Shown piece after piece: positions 1 through 7,681 of a stretch of 33,640 nucleotides of DNA (positions within the stretch are counted from its first letter, which is position 1; each line of letters starts with the position of its first letter). The stretch spans positions 1 through 33,640 of the forward strand of contig NZ_WBKR01000043.1 in NCBI RefSeq assembly GCF_008868155.1. Direction: 5' to 3'. Below the pieces are notes generated by a model, which made no database searches, had not been told where the DNA came from, and saw nothing but the letters and a program-made list of their open reading frames with translations. This stretch comes from Micromonospora sp. ALFpr18c (GTDB lineage Bacteria > Actinomycetota > Actinomycetes > Mycobacteriales > Micromonosporaceae). The translations under genes and the position numbers were made by a program.

Positions 1-774
1 TGCCTGGTCGGTGGGGGGTTCGGCGTGGTGGTGCAGGAGTTCGGTGATCCATCTTGTGGCTTCGCGATGGGCGTTGAGCAGGTGGTGCCGGGCGTCGGCC
101 ACGTCCTGGTCGTCGGCGTCGTCGCTCAGGATGGCCATCCATCGTCGACTCAGCTCCTCGGCGTACCGGGCTTTGCGTAGCTGCTCGTCGAACTGGTACT
201 CCAGCTTGACCATCCGGTCGACGTGCGGCTGAAGTGCCGGCATGATCCGTTCGTCGAGGCGGACGGCGGCGTCGGGTCGGCAGGTGATGACGACCTCGCC
301 CCGCTCGTAGGACCACTCCGGTTCGTCGGCGAGCGCCTGCTGTAACGCCACCTCCAGATCGCCCGCCCGGTGCGGCGGCAGGTCCCGGGCGGCGTCGGCG
401 GCGAGCCGGGTCAGCCGTTGGATCGCGTTGGGCTGGAAGTACTGCACGTACCAGCTCAGCACCTCGGACCGCAGGCTCGCCGGTGACGACCAGGCGAACG
501 TGGCGCGGATGTGGAACGAGTACACGTAGCCCCGGGCGGGGACCGTGATCAGTCGGGGCGCGTCGCGCTGTTCGACGAGCGGGCCGGAGGGCGTCGGGCC
601 GGCCGCGGAGCCGACGGGTGCCTCGTCCTGGAGTGCGGCGACCAGCCGGTCCCAGCTTCGCGCCCACCACCGCCAACCGCGGACGCTCACGTCGCGGGCG
701 ACGGTCATCCCGCGGATGCCCCGACGTCGCCACTGGTCCGCGGGTCTCGGCCTCCCATCGGGGGCGTCCGTCAT
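1..774 (-). CDS. hypothetical protein, 5' portion (C-terminus beyond window)
   Basis: I do not recognise this gene. On the minus strand an open frame begins at ATG 774 (MTDAPDGRPRPADQW...) and runs for 258 codons off the left edge with no stop, so only the N-terminal part is visible. A second in-frame ATG lies at 708. Codon third positions are almost all G or C, as in real genes nearby. The product is soluble, with no signal peptide or membrane segment. About residues 75-95 are a beta-type stretch (YVYSFHIRATFAW), and roughly the last 90 visible residues are strongly helical and charged, possibly coiled coil. It is divergent from the mannosyltransferase pair and shares a 166-bp promoter region with it. 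No function is proposed. Confidence 0.7.
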   Translation of the reverse strand, partial: MTDAPDGRPRPADQWRRRGIRGMTVARDVSVRGWRWWARSWDRLVAALQDEAPVGSAAGPTPSGPLVEQRDAPRLITVPARGYVYSFHIRATFAWSSPASLRSEVLSWYVQYFQPNAIQRLTRLAADAARDLPPHRAGDLEVALQQALADEPEWSYERGEVVITCRPDAAVRLDERIMPALQPHVDRMVKLEYQFDEQLRKARYAEELSRRWMAILSDDADDQDVADARHHLLNAHREATRWITELLHHHAEPPTDQA

Positions 775-940
775 GGCACCCCTCCACGGTCACGGATCCG
801 CACGTCACGCTAACAACCGGTGACCGATATGCCCGTCGCCACGCCGGCACGGCACGGGCCGACCCGGAGGACACCGCGCCGTCGCCTGAAGATCGTCGAG
901 CGGTCGTGTGCCGGTCAGTCGGGGGCGACATCCTGCCCGG
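775..940. promoter_or_regulatory. divergent intergenic region
   Basis: A 166-bp gap separates the minus-strand hypothetical gene from the plus-strand mannosyltransferases, so it must hold both promoters. I see no convincing -35/-10 pair or strong palindrome in it. If the upstream GTG at 908 is the true mannosyltransferase start, the gap is only 133 bp. Confidence 0.4.
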
Positions 941-2374
941 GTGCGCACACTGCCGACCGTCGTCGCGTACCGGCTGCTCGGGGGAGCCGGTGCCACCCTG
1001 GTGGCGTCCGCGGGCCTGGCGGCCGGCGCGCTGCCGGTCGGCGCGCACGCCGCCTGGTGGGGCGCGCTGCGGCAGCTCGCCGGGCCGGGGCTGCTGTGCG
1101 GGTACGCCGGACTGACCCTGCTCACCGCCGCCTGGTGGTGGGCCGGCCGACAGCCGCACCCGCCGGAGGTCGGGCGGCACCCGCACCCACCCGAGCAGGG
1201 GGTCGGCCGGCGTTCTGCGGCGGTGACGCTGGCGTGCTGGGCGGGGCCGTTGCTGGTGGCGCCGCCGTTGTTCAGCCGCGACGCGTACAGCTATCTCGCG
1301 CAGGGCGCCATGGTGCTCGCCGACGTCGACGTGTACCGCCACGGTGTCGCGTACCTCGGCGGGGCTCTGGCCGCCGAGGTGCCGCAGATGTGGCAGCAGA
1401 CGCCCGCGCCGTACGGACCGGTGTTCCTCGCGTTGGCGGCGGTGGTGACCGGTGCGAGCGGCGGCACGCTGGTGCTGGGCGTGCTGGGGTTGCGGGTGGT
1501 GGCGCTCGCCGGGGTGGCGCTGCTGCTGGTGTACCTGCCCCGGCTGGCCCGGCACTGCGGCGTCGACCCGGCCGCCGCGCTCTGGTTGGGGGTGCTCAAC
1601 CCGCTCGTCCCCCTGCATCTCGTCGCCGGCGCGCACAATGAGGCGGTGATGCTGGGGCTGCTGGTGGCGGGGCTCAGTCTCGCCTTCGAGCACCGTTACG
1701 GCGCGGCCACGGTGCTGGTGACCCTTGCCGCGCTGGTCAAGGTGCCGGCGGTGGTCGGGCTGCTGGTCGTCGTGTCGCTCGCCGCGCGGCACCGGGCGCT
1801 GCCGGCCTCGGTGGCGCGCACCGCCGGCGTCGCGGTGGGCACCGCCGCCGTGGTCACCTGGGCCACCGGCATCGGGTACGGGTGGATCGGCGCCCTCGGC
1901 ACACCGATGTACCGGCACAGTTGGTCGGTCTCCAGCGCGCTGGGCAGAGTGGCGTCGCGCACGACCGGACGGTTGGGCCTGCACCTGGGCGACGCCCCGA
2001 TGCGGCTGTGCCTCGCGCTGGGCGTCGCCGCCGCACTGGCCGTGGCGGTCGCCGCGTGGTGGCATCGGCGGCGGCTCGGTCCGGCGTACGCGCTGGGTCT
2101 GGTGCTGGTGGCGGCGGCGCTGCTGGGCCCGGCGACCCGGCCGTGGTACGCGCTGTGGGGCCTGGTGGTGATCGCGGCGTCGGCGCCGCACGGGTGGGCG
2201 CGGCCGGCGGCGGCGTCCGGCGCGGTGGTGCTCGCGTTCGTGGCGCTGCCCAGCGGTTTCGGCCCGGACGCGGCGCAGGCGGCGCTGGCCGTCGGCGGGG
2301 TGCTGCTCGGGCTGCTGGTGGTCGGCTCGCTGCGCCTGCTGAGGCCGATCGCCCCGGTGGAGGTGGCGCGATGA
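941..2374 (+). CDS. mptB: polyprenol-phosphomannose-dependent alpha-1,6-mannosyltransferase, MptB-like
   Basis: This is a polytopic membrane protein of about 477 aa with roughly 12 hydrophobic segments. The first periplasmic loop holds the FSRDAYSYLAQG stretch typical of the MptB group of GT-C glycosyltransferases, whose Asp is the presumed catalytic acid. MptB enzymes elongate the alpha-1,6-mannan backbone of lipomannan-type glycolipids, using decaprenyl-phosphomannose on the outer face of the membrane. Start choice is uncertain: GTG 941 (MRTLPTVVAYRLL) puts the first membrane helix close to the N-terminus, while an in-frame GTG at 908 adds 11 basic residues; neither has a strong ribosome site. 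The stop overlaps the next gene by 4 bp (ATGA), so the two mannosyltransferases are co-translated. Confidence 0.8.
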   Translation: MRTLPTVVAYRLLGGAGATLVASAGLAAGALPVGAHAAWWGALRQLAGPGLLCGYAGLTLLTAAWWWAGRQPHPPEVGRHPHPPEQGVGRRSAAVTLACWAGPLLVAPPLFSRDAYSYLAQGAMVLADVDVYRHGVAYLGGALAAEVPQMWQQTPAPYGPVFLALAAVVTGASGGTLVLGVLGLRVVALAGVALLLVYLPRLARHCGVDPAAALWLGVLNPLVPLHLVAGAHNEAVMLGLLVAGLSLAFEHRYGAATVLVTLAALVKVPAVVGLLVVVSLAARHRALPASVARTAGVAVGTAAVVTWATGIGYGWIGALGTPMYRHSWSVSSALGRVASRTTGRLGLHLGDAPMRLCLALGVAAALAVAVAAWWHRRRLGPAYALGLVLVAAALLGPATRPWYALWGLVVIAASAPHGWARPAAASGAVVLAFVALPSGFGPDAAQAALAVGGVLLGLLVVGSLRLLRPIAPVEVAR

Positions 2375-3588
2375 GCGCGACCCGGCTGCGGGTGGCGACG
2401 GTGGTCGGGCTGGTGACCGTGCTCGCGGTGGTGATCGCGATGGTGCCCGGGCATCGGGGCTGGTTCGACGTCGGGGTCTACCACGGCGCGGTCGGGCACT
2501 GGGCGCGCGGCGGTGACCTGTACGGGTGGACCACCCACAACGGGTACGGCTTCACCTATCCGCCGTTCGCCGCGCTCAGCATGCTGCCGATGGCGGCGCT
2601 GGCCTGGTATCCGACGATCGTGGCGCACCTGCTGCTCACCGCGCTGGCCGTGGCGTTCCTGCTGCACCTGCTGGTGGACCCGCTGGCGCGGCGGTACGGG
2701 TGGAGCCGCTGGTACGCGCTCGCGCTGACGTGCTGCCTGCTGGCCGGGCTGAACCCGGTACGGGACACGGTGAGCTTCGGGCAGGTCAACCTGCTGCTGG
2801 TGGCGCTGGTCTACCTGGATCTGTGGTTGTTGGAGCGGGGCAGTCGACTGGCCGGCATCGGGACCGGGCTGGCCGCCGCGGTCAAGCTCACCCCGGCGGT
2901 CTTCATCGGGTATCTGCTGGTCACCGGGCGGTGGCGGGCCGCGGGCACGGCCGTCGGCACGGCGGTCGGCGCGACCGTGCTCGCGGGCGTGCTCGCCCCC
3001 CAGGCGACCCGGACCTTCTTCACCGAGGCGCTCTGGGACACCGAGCGCGTCGGACGGTTGGAGTATGTGGCGAACCAGTCGCTGCTCGGCCTGGTCGCCC
3101 GGCTCGATCCGGCGCACCCGGACCGGCGACTGTGGCTGGTGCTGGTCGTCGCCGTGCTGGCGGTGTGGGTGGTGCGGGTCCGCCGGGCGGTGCGGCGGGG
3201 CGACGAGCGGGCCGGCTTCGCGGTGACCGGTGTCGCCGCGTGCCTGCTCAGCCCGGTCACCTGGGTGCACCACCTGGTGTGGCTGGTGCCGGGCCTGGTG
3301 GTGCTCGTCGCGTCGACGCTGCCGTGGCCGCCCTCGGATCGGGTGGCGCGGCGACGGTTGTACGCCGCCGGCGTCGCGTACGTGGTGCTCTGCAGTGGGC
3401 TGGTCTGGGTGTTCAGCAACGGCTGGGCCGGGCCGGTGGGGTTCGTCGGCGTGAACGCGTACCTGTGGGTGAGCATCGGCATGCTGGTGCTCCTTCCGGT
3501 CGGGCGGGCCGGGGGAGCGGATCATCCGGGGTTCACCGAGCATTGTGGAGCAGTTGGGCCGCCGAGGGGTGTCGGAGCCGACCGGTAG
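2371..3588 (+). CDS. GT87-family membrane mannosyltransferase
   Basis: This 405-aa polytopic GT-C glycosyltransferase belongs to the GT87/DUF2029 family, which includes mycobacterial PimE and the alpha-1,2-mannosyltransferase Rv2181/MptC. The family motif GWFDVGVYHGAV follows the first transmembrane helix and carries the expected catalytic Asp, then the FTYPPFAA motif in the first large loop. Later segments NPVRDTVSFGQVN, AAVKLTPAVF and NQSLLGLVARL are also typical of the family. The ATG overlaps the upstream MptB-like gene by 4 bp, so the pair forms an operon. Substrate is inferred: decaprenyl-phosphomannose as donor and a mannan or PIM-type lipid as acceptor; alpha-1,2 branching is likely from the pairing with MptB. 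Confidence 0.8.
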   Translation: MSATRLRVATVVGLVTVLAVVIAMVPGHRGWFDVGVYHGAVGHWARGGDLYGWTTHNGYGFTYPPFAALSMLPMAALAWYPTIVAHLLLTALAVAFLLHLLVDPLARRYGWSRWYALALTCCLLAGLNPVRDTVSFGQVNLLLVALVYLDLWLLERGSRLAGIGTGLAAAVKLTPAVFIGYLLVTGRWRAAGTAVGTAVGATVLAGVLAPQATRTFFTEALWDTERVGRLEYVANQSLLGLVARLDPAHPDRRLWLVLVVAVLAVWVVRVRRAVRRGDERAGFAVTGVAACLLSPVTWVHHLVWLVPGLVVLVASTLPWPPSDRVARRRLYAAGVAYVVLCSGLVWVFSNGWAGPVGFVGVNAYLWVSIGMLVLLPVGRAGGADHPGFTEHCGAVGPPRGVGADR

Positions 3589-3642
3589 CGGTGAGACTGG
3601 GTCCGATCCGACAGTGAAGCGGATCGATGGATCGAATGGTCT

Positions 3643-3647
3643 GGAGG
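3643..3647 (+). promoter_or_regulatory. Shine-Dalgarno site fixing the ribonuclease start
   Basis: GGAGG lies 6 nt upstream of GTG 3654. It favours that start over the in-frame ATG at 3627, which has no ribosome site and would add nine residues before the signal peptide. Confidence 0.6.
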
Positions 3648-3653
3648 CAGCCT

Positions 3654-4103
3654 GTGTCCACCCTCGTGTCCCCGCTGGCCACGCTCGGCGCGATCCGCCG
3701 GCGTACCACCACTCTCGCCCTGCTGCTCACCATGGTCGCCGCCGCGCTGGTCGGCCCGTCCGTGGTGGCCCCCCGGTTGACCGACTCCGCCTCGGCTGCG
3801 GTCTACAGCTCCTGCACGATCAGCCGCTGCGCCGACGCACGCGCCGCCCGCTCCGGATGGTCCGCGAAGGGCTTCCCGACCAGCCGCGGCTGGTACTCGT
3901 GGAGCGGCGGACTGTCCAACTTCGCCGGCGGCCGGTTCTACAACTACGAGGGACAACTGCCCACCAACGCCACCTACTACGAGTACGACGTCTACCCGCG
4001 TACCCAGGGCGCGGCCCGTGACGCGTACCGGATCGTGGTGAACCGCAGCACCGGCGCGACCTGGTTCTCGCCCAACCACTACACCGACTTCTACCGGCTC
4101 TGA
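3654..4103 (+). CDS. secreted guanyl-specific ribonuclease (barnase/RNase Sa type)
   Basis: A 149-aa preprotein. Residues 1-48 form a signal peptide: RRR at 15-17, hydrophobic core 21-39, and an AXA site just before about residue 49. The mature part (about 100 aa) matches microbial N1/T1-type ribonucleases. FYNYEGQLP (95-103) aligns with barnase FSNREGKLP, which binds guanine, with Arg replaced by Tyr98 and Glu99 kept. The catalytic triad is present: Glu110 in YEYDV (barnase Glu73), Arg126 in AYRIV (Arg87) and His142 in NHYTDF (His102). The family cleaves single-stranded RNA after G through a 2',3'-cyclic phosphate. Cys54 and Cys59 near the mature N-terminus may pair. The gene is followed by a hairpin and then a barstar-family gene, so this looks like an exported toxin or nutrient RNase with its cytoplasmic inhibitor. 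Confidence 0.9.
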   Translation: MSTLVSPLATLGAIRRRTTTLALLLTMVAAALVGPSVVAPRLTDSASAAVYSSCTISRCADARAARSGWSAKGFPTSRGWYSWSGGLSNFAGGRFYNYEGQLPTNATYYEYDVYPRTQGAARDAYRIVVNRSTGATWFSPNHYTDFYRL

Positions 4104-4109
4104 GCGACC

Positions 4110-4135
4110 GGGGCCGGCCGGTGGCGGCCGGCCCC
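4110..4135 (+). terminator. 10-bp GC hairpin after the ribonuclease gene
   Basis: A perfect 10-bp inverted repeat (GGGGCCGGCC / GGCCGGCCCC) with a 6-nt loop begins 7 nt after the ribonuclease stop. There is no T-tract, as is usual for actinomycetes. It may terminate or attenuate transcription before the barstar gene and so uncouple toxin and inhibitor levels. Confidence 0.65.
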
Positions 4136-4170
4136 GCGCGGTCACCCCGGGTCAGAACAGGAGGTACGCG

Positions 4171-4536
4171 ATGGTCGACGGGGACGATGGTCGGAGGGGC
4201 GCTTGGCTGATCGTCGGCCGCGACGGCGACCTCGACGAGCCGGGTGCGGTGGTGCTGCCCGCAGCGGCGACCCGGACCCGGGCCGGTCTGTTCGCCACGC
4301 TGACCGCCGCGCTGGCCCTGCCGGCGTACCTGGGGGACACCTGGGATGCCCTCTCCGACGTGCTGCGGGACCGGCTCGACGCCGGCCCGCTCACCCTGCT
4401 GATCACCGACGCCGGCCACCTGCTGGTCGACGAGCCGGCCGATCAGTACGCGCTGCTGCTCGCCGTGCTCGGCGACGTGGCCGCCACCGCCCCGCACCCG
4501 ATGCGCGTCGTCCTCGACGAGGCCGCGCCCTGCTGA
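4171..4536 (+). CDS. barstar-family ribonuclease inhibitor
   Basis: A 121-aa cytoplasmic acidic protein with ATG start and GGAGG 8-10 nt upstream. Residues 48-65 (LALPAYLGDTWDALSDVL) align closely with the barstar inhibitory helix (LALPEYYGENLDALWDAL). Barstar contact residues Tyr29, Asp35 and Asp39 correspond to Tyr53, Asp59 and Asp63, and the preceding helix TRAGLFATLTAAL corresponds to barstar helix 1. About 40 N-terminal residues add a beta hairpin not found in the 89-aa Bacillus protein. Barstar plugs the active site of barnase, and the neighbour 67 bp upstream is a barnase-type RNase, so this is very probably its cognate inhibitor. The pair stands immediately before the contractile-system operon. 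Confidence 0.85.
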   Translation: MVDGDDGRRGAWLIVGRDGDLDEPGAVVLPAAATRTRAGLFATLTAALALPAYLGDTWDALSDVLRDRLDAGPLTLLITDAGHLLVDEPADQYALLLAVLGDVAATAPHPMRVVLDEAAPC

Positions 4537-4733
4537 CGAACGACACGCCTGCCGCGTCGACTCGCGCCCGCCCCGGCGGCGGCCGATGGCTGTGTCGGTG
4601 CTCAGTTCCCGACAGTCGGAGCCTCGTGCGGGCACGGTGACGGTGGCGGTGACGCTCGGGTGACGGCTCCTTCGCGATCCTCGTGCCGAGCCGGGCGGAA
4701 CGCACCGGCGCGGGCAGCGAGGAGGCCGGTGCG
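4537..4733 (+). promoter_or_regulatory. leader region of the contractile-system operon
   Basis: A 197-bp non-coding gap precedes the long plus-strand cluster and is the likely site of its main promoter. I cannot name a -10/-35 pair with confidence. GAGGAGG at 4719-4725, 8 nt before GTG 4734, is a strong ribosome site and argues for that start over the in-frame GTG at 4683. Confidence 0.5.
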
Positions 4734-5675
4734 GTGGACTTCGTCGACGGGGTGCTGGTGCGGTTGGCCGATCCGGGCACCCGCGCCGCCGTGTTCGACG
4801 ACGCGTCGCTGGCCCACCTGGTCGAGGCCGCGTACGACACCGAGGCGATGCCGGTCGCGCCACCGTACGCGGCGGTGTTCGACGAGCTGACCCTCGGCTT
4901 CGCCGCCGCGCCGGTGACCGTGGCGGAGGGGGAGTGGCTGGGCTCCGGCGGCACCACCCGCACCGAGCTGCGCGTACGCCTGCACGGTCTCGGCGGCTCG
5001 GCGCTGCGCATCGACGCCCTGTGGCGGGGCAGCCTGGTGGTGCGGACCAGCACGGCCCGGGACCGGGTCGAGGACGTCGACGTGGCGGTACCCGCGTTCG
5101 ACGTCGACCCGCAGATCATCGCCGAGCTGGGCGCGTTGCCGGCCGACCCGGCGGCCCTGGAGACCGAGCGCCGGACCCGGCTGGTGGCCCGGCTACGCGC
5201 CGGACTGCACCAGCCGGCCGCGTTCACCGACTCGCACCTGGACCGGCTGCTCGCCGGCGTCGGCGCCGCGAACGCCGGTGACCTGGTGGCGCGGATGCGC
5301 GGGCAGGCCGCCGGGGCCACCGTGAAGCTGCGATACGCCGCCGCGCCGGCGGCCCCGCCGACCCCGCGTCCGCTGCCGTTCGCCGCCGCCGTACTGGTCC
5401 GCGACAAGGGTTTCTCCCTGGCCGACCTGCTCGTCGAGACCCGTCTGGTACGGGCCCGCGCCGAGGAGTTGGGCCTGGACGTGCCGTCGCCGGACGACGT
5501 CCGGCGACGACATCGGGTGATCGCCGTCTGGGTGGTGCCCATCGAGACGTTCGACGACGACGGCTGGCCCGGCGGCGACACCGGCACCGACGCGCAGAAA
5601 CGGGCCGCCCGCTTCGCGCGGGCCGGCCAGTGGCTAGCCGGCAGCGGCATCGGGCTCGCCGCCCTGCCGACCTGA
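4734..5675 (+). CDS. contractile-system protein of unknown function, first gene of the cluster
   Basis: A 313-aa soluble protein (MDFVDGVLVRLADPG...) starting at GTG 4734 behind GAGGAGG. No family is recognised. It is predicted to be alpha/beta: residues about 55-125 are beta-rich (EWLGSGGTTRTELRVRLHGLGG, ALRIDALWRGSLVVRTS), the middle is helical with many Arg/Ala, and residues 200-235 have a Pro/Ala-rich linker. There is no signal peptide or membrane helix. Its place directly before the sheath gene resembles that of tail terminator, completion or connector genes in myophage and injection-system clusters. A sheath or tube cap is therefore a possible role, by position only. The 104-bp gap to the sheath gene contains a tandem repeat. 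Confidence 0.65.
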   Translation: MDFVDGVLVRLADPGTRAAVFDDASLAHLVEAAYDTEAMPVAPPYAAVFDELTLGFAAAPVTVAEGEWLGSGGTTRTELRVRLHGLGGSALRIDALWRGSLVVRTSTARDRVEDVDVAVPAFDVDPQIIAELGALPADPAALETERRTRLVARLRAGLHQPAAFTDSHLDRLLAGVGAANAGDLVARMRGQAAGATVKLRYAAAPAAPPTPRPLPFAAAVLVRDKGFSLADLLVETRLVRARAEELGLDVPSPDDVRRRHRVIAVWVVPIETFDDDGWPGGDTGTDAQKRAARFARAGQWLAGSGIGLAALPT

Positions 5676-5696
5676 GACGCCCGGCCGCCGGCACGA

Positions 5697-5744
5697 GCAA
5701 CGGCCGGCAGCCGCCCCAACCACCGCAACGGCCGGCAGCCGCCC
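5697..5744. repeat. two 20-bp direct repeats before the sheath gene
   Basis: The 20-mer GCAACGGCCGGCAGCCGCCC occurs at 5697-5716 and 5725-5744, giving a 28-bp period. It lies in the only sizeable gap (104 bp) inside the structural part of the cluster, about 35 bp before the sheath start. It could be a regulator-binding direct repeat, since SARP proteins bind such repeats, or an RNA structure tuning sheath expression. Confidence 0.8.
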
Positions 5745-5779
5745 ATCGACCGAGCAGCAACCTTCGTCCGGGAGGACCC

Positions 5780-6949
5780 GTGGCACCGACAGCAGCATTC
5801 CCGTTCATCGAGGTCCGGATCGTGCCGCCACCGGCGCCGCTGGCCCAGCGCTCGCCGGGCGTCGTCGCCGTGGTGGGCAAGGCGCCGTCCACGGCCGACG
5901 GCGGTTCGGCGCCGGCGAACACGCCGGTCCGGATCGAGACCCTGGACGACGCGGTCACCAACTTCGCCCGCCGGCAGGCCGGCAGCGTGGTCCGCAACGC
6001 CCTCTACAACTCCCTCGAACTGGCGTTCCTGCAGGACCCGCGCCCGGCCAAGGTGTACGGGGTGAAGGTGGCCGGCGACGACTACGCCGCCGCGCTGAGC
6101 GGCCTGGAGGCCGCCGACGACGTGACCATGGTGTCGCTGGCCAACGAGTCGACCGTCGGCAACCCGGCCGGCGCCGGCGCGCCCACCGGGCTGCACGCGC
6201 TCAAGGCGCACGTGGAGACGATGTCCGCGGCCGGCCAGCGGCGGATCGGTTTCGCCATGGTCAATCCGGCCACCGAGAAGGGCCCGACCTACGTCACCGA
6301 CATCACCACCGCGGCGAACCCGCTCAAGAGCAGCACCAGCCGGATGGTGATGATCGCCGCCCGGGGGGCGGACGGCGACGCGGCCACCGCCGCGATGGCG
6401 GCCGTGGCCGGGCTGCCGGTGCACCACAGCATCGTGCTGAAGAAGATCCGCGGGGTGGCCATCCCGGTGGCCAAGCAGTACAGCCCGGCGGAGATCAAGG
6501 GCCTCTCCGAGGCCAACCTCACGCCGATCATCGATCCCACGCTGATCACCGGGGAGAGCCTGCACTTCGCCGACGGTCGGCTGTTCACCTCCGACGCGAG
6601 CCTGCTGCACGTCGACCTGGTGCGCACCCTCGACCAGATCGAGTTCATGCTGCGCGCCGGCCTGATCGGCCTGGTCGGCGACGCGCGGATCACCAAGCCG
6701 GGGATGACCCTGCTGAAGACCCAGGTGGACGGCATCCTCGGTCCGCTCAAGCGGCAGGCGGTGATCGACGACTACCAGATCGAGATCCCGGTGCTGGACA
6801 TCCTCGGCATCCCCGAGGTCGCCCGTACCGCCACCGACACCTCGATCGTCACCGCCGCCCGGGCCGACCGCACCGTCGACCTGGTCGTCACCGTCACGTA
6901 CGGCCCGGCCGTGAGCCGCCTGCTGGTCACGCTCGTGGCCAAGTTCTGA
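5780..6949 (+). CDS. contractile tail sheath protein
   Basis: A 389-aa protein starting at GTG 5780, 7-8 nt after GGAGG. It has the features of phage/injection-system sheath subunits: an N-terminal strand leading to PGVVAVVGKA, a middle domain with an AAALSGLEAADDVTMVSLAN segment, a Ser/Thr-rich helical segment, and a C-terminal sheath domain (HVDLVRTLDQIEFMLRAGLIGLVG...) ending in hydrophobic strands (VDLVVTVTYGPAVSRLLVTLVAKF) of the type that interlock neighbouring subunits. It is compact compared with typical 450-700-aa phage sheaths, as is common in phage-derived machines. It would assemble around the tube encoded next and shorten to drive the tube into a target. It is the first gene after a 104-bp gap and has a good ribosome site, consistent with high expression. 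Confidence 0.9.
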   Translation: MAPTAAFPFIEVRIVPPPAPLAQRSPGVVAVVGKAPSTADGGSAPANTPVRIETLDDAVTNFARRQAGSVVRNALYNSLELAFLQDPRPAKVYGVKVAGDDYAAALSGLEAADDVTMVSLANESTVGNPAGAGAPTGLHALKAHVETMSAAGQRRIGFAMVNPATEKGPTYVTDITTAANPLKSSTSRMVMIAARGADGDAATAAMAAVAGLPVHHSIVLKKIRGVAIPVAKQYSPAEIKGLSEANLTPIIDPTLITGESLHFADGRLFTSDASLLHVDLVRTLDQIEFMLRAGLIGLVGDARITKPGMTLLKTQVDGILGPLKRQAVIDDYQIEIPVLDILGIPEVARTATDTSIVTAARADRTVDLVVTVTYGPAVSRLLVTLVAKF

Positions 6950-6966
6950 CCCGGAGGAACCAGACC

Positions 6967-7395
6967 ATGGAGTGGAAGACCCGCCTCGCGGTGCAGTACA
7001 CCAAGGGCACCGAGACCGTGCTGATCAGCCCGATCGACTCGTTCAGCCCGTCCTTCTCGCTCAACGTCGAGGCCCTGCACTCGTGCGAGGTGACCCACCT
7101 GGGCGCCATCCACGCGCCGGTGTCGATGAACTTCACGATGACCGTCAAGGCCATCGGGGACGTCGCCGGCCGGCTCACCAAGCTGGCGCTCGACGGCGAG
7201 CTGTTCGACATCGCGCTGCTGGAGCACACCGGCGACGACTGGTCGTTCTCGTCGTTCGTGCTGCGGGACTGCCTGATCACCAGCGCGACACCGACGACGG
7301 CCACCATCTCGGGCGCACCGGCGGCGACCTTCAGCGGCTTCAGCCTGGCCGCGTCGGTCGACCCGAAGACCGGCGACCCGTCCGTCCTGCCGTGA
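6967..7395 (+). CDS. tail tube (inner tube) protein
   Basis: A 142-aa protein with ATG start and GGAGG upstream, 17 bp after the sheath gene. Size, beta-rich sequence (RLAVQYTKGTETVLISPIDSF, PVSMNFTMTVKAIGDVAGRL) and position straight after the sheath identify it as the inner-tube subunit (P2 FII / Hcp-like fold). Hexameric rings of this protein stack to form the rigid tube through which cargo passes. Only one tube gene is present, unlike many extracellular injection systems that have two or three tube paralogues. Confidence 0.85.
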   Translation: MEWKTRLAVQYTKGTETVLISPIDSFSPSFSLNVEALHSCEVTHLGAIHAPVSMNFTMTVKAIGDVAGRLTKLALDGELFDIALLEHTGDDWSFSSFVLRDCLITSATPTTATISGAPAATFSGFSLAASVDPKTGDPSVLP

Positions 7396-7424
7396 CCCCA
7401 CCCACGACTGACCGGAGGTAGCAG

Positions 7425-7679
7425 ATGGCGACCGGTGCTGGCCGTGCCGCCCGGGTCACCCGTACCGGGCTGGCCCTGGTGCACGCGGGTGAGCTGGTGC
7501 TGCCGGCGGCCGGCAGCGAGGCGGAGGCCGAGCAGGTGGCCGAGGACGACCGCGCGGTCATCGCGTACCACTTCCCGGTGGAGATCGAGGTGGTCGCGGC
7601 CGGCGGCGCCCTCGACGCCGACGCGCTCGCCGACCTCGCGCTGGCCCGGCTCGCCGCGCACCTGGACGGGCGGTCCTGA
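7425..7679 (+). CDS. small contractile-system protein, tail-assembly-chaperone slot
   Basis: An 84-aa acidic protein, ATG start with GGAGG 7 nt upstream. No family is recognised from sequence. It has a short beta N-terminus (VTRTGLALVHAGELVLP), a Glu/Ala-rich helix, a second beta pair (VEIEVVAAGG) and a C-terminal helix. In P2-like tail modules the gene between the tube and tape measure encodes small assembly chaperones (gpE/E'), and this gene occupies that slot. That is a synteny inference only; it could also be an adaptor for the large protein that follows 2 bp downstream. I see no slippery site for a programmed frameshift at its end. Confidence 0.6.
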   Translation: MATGAGRAARVTRTGLALVHAGELVLPAAGSEAEAEQVAEDDRAVIAYHFPVEIEVVAAGGALDADALADLALARLAAHLDGRS

Positions 7680-7681
7680 CA

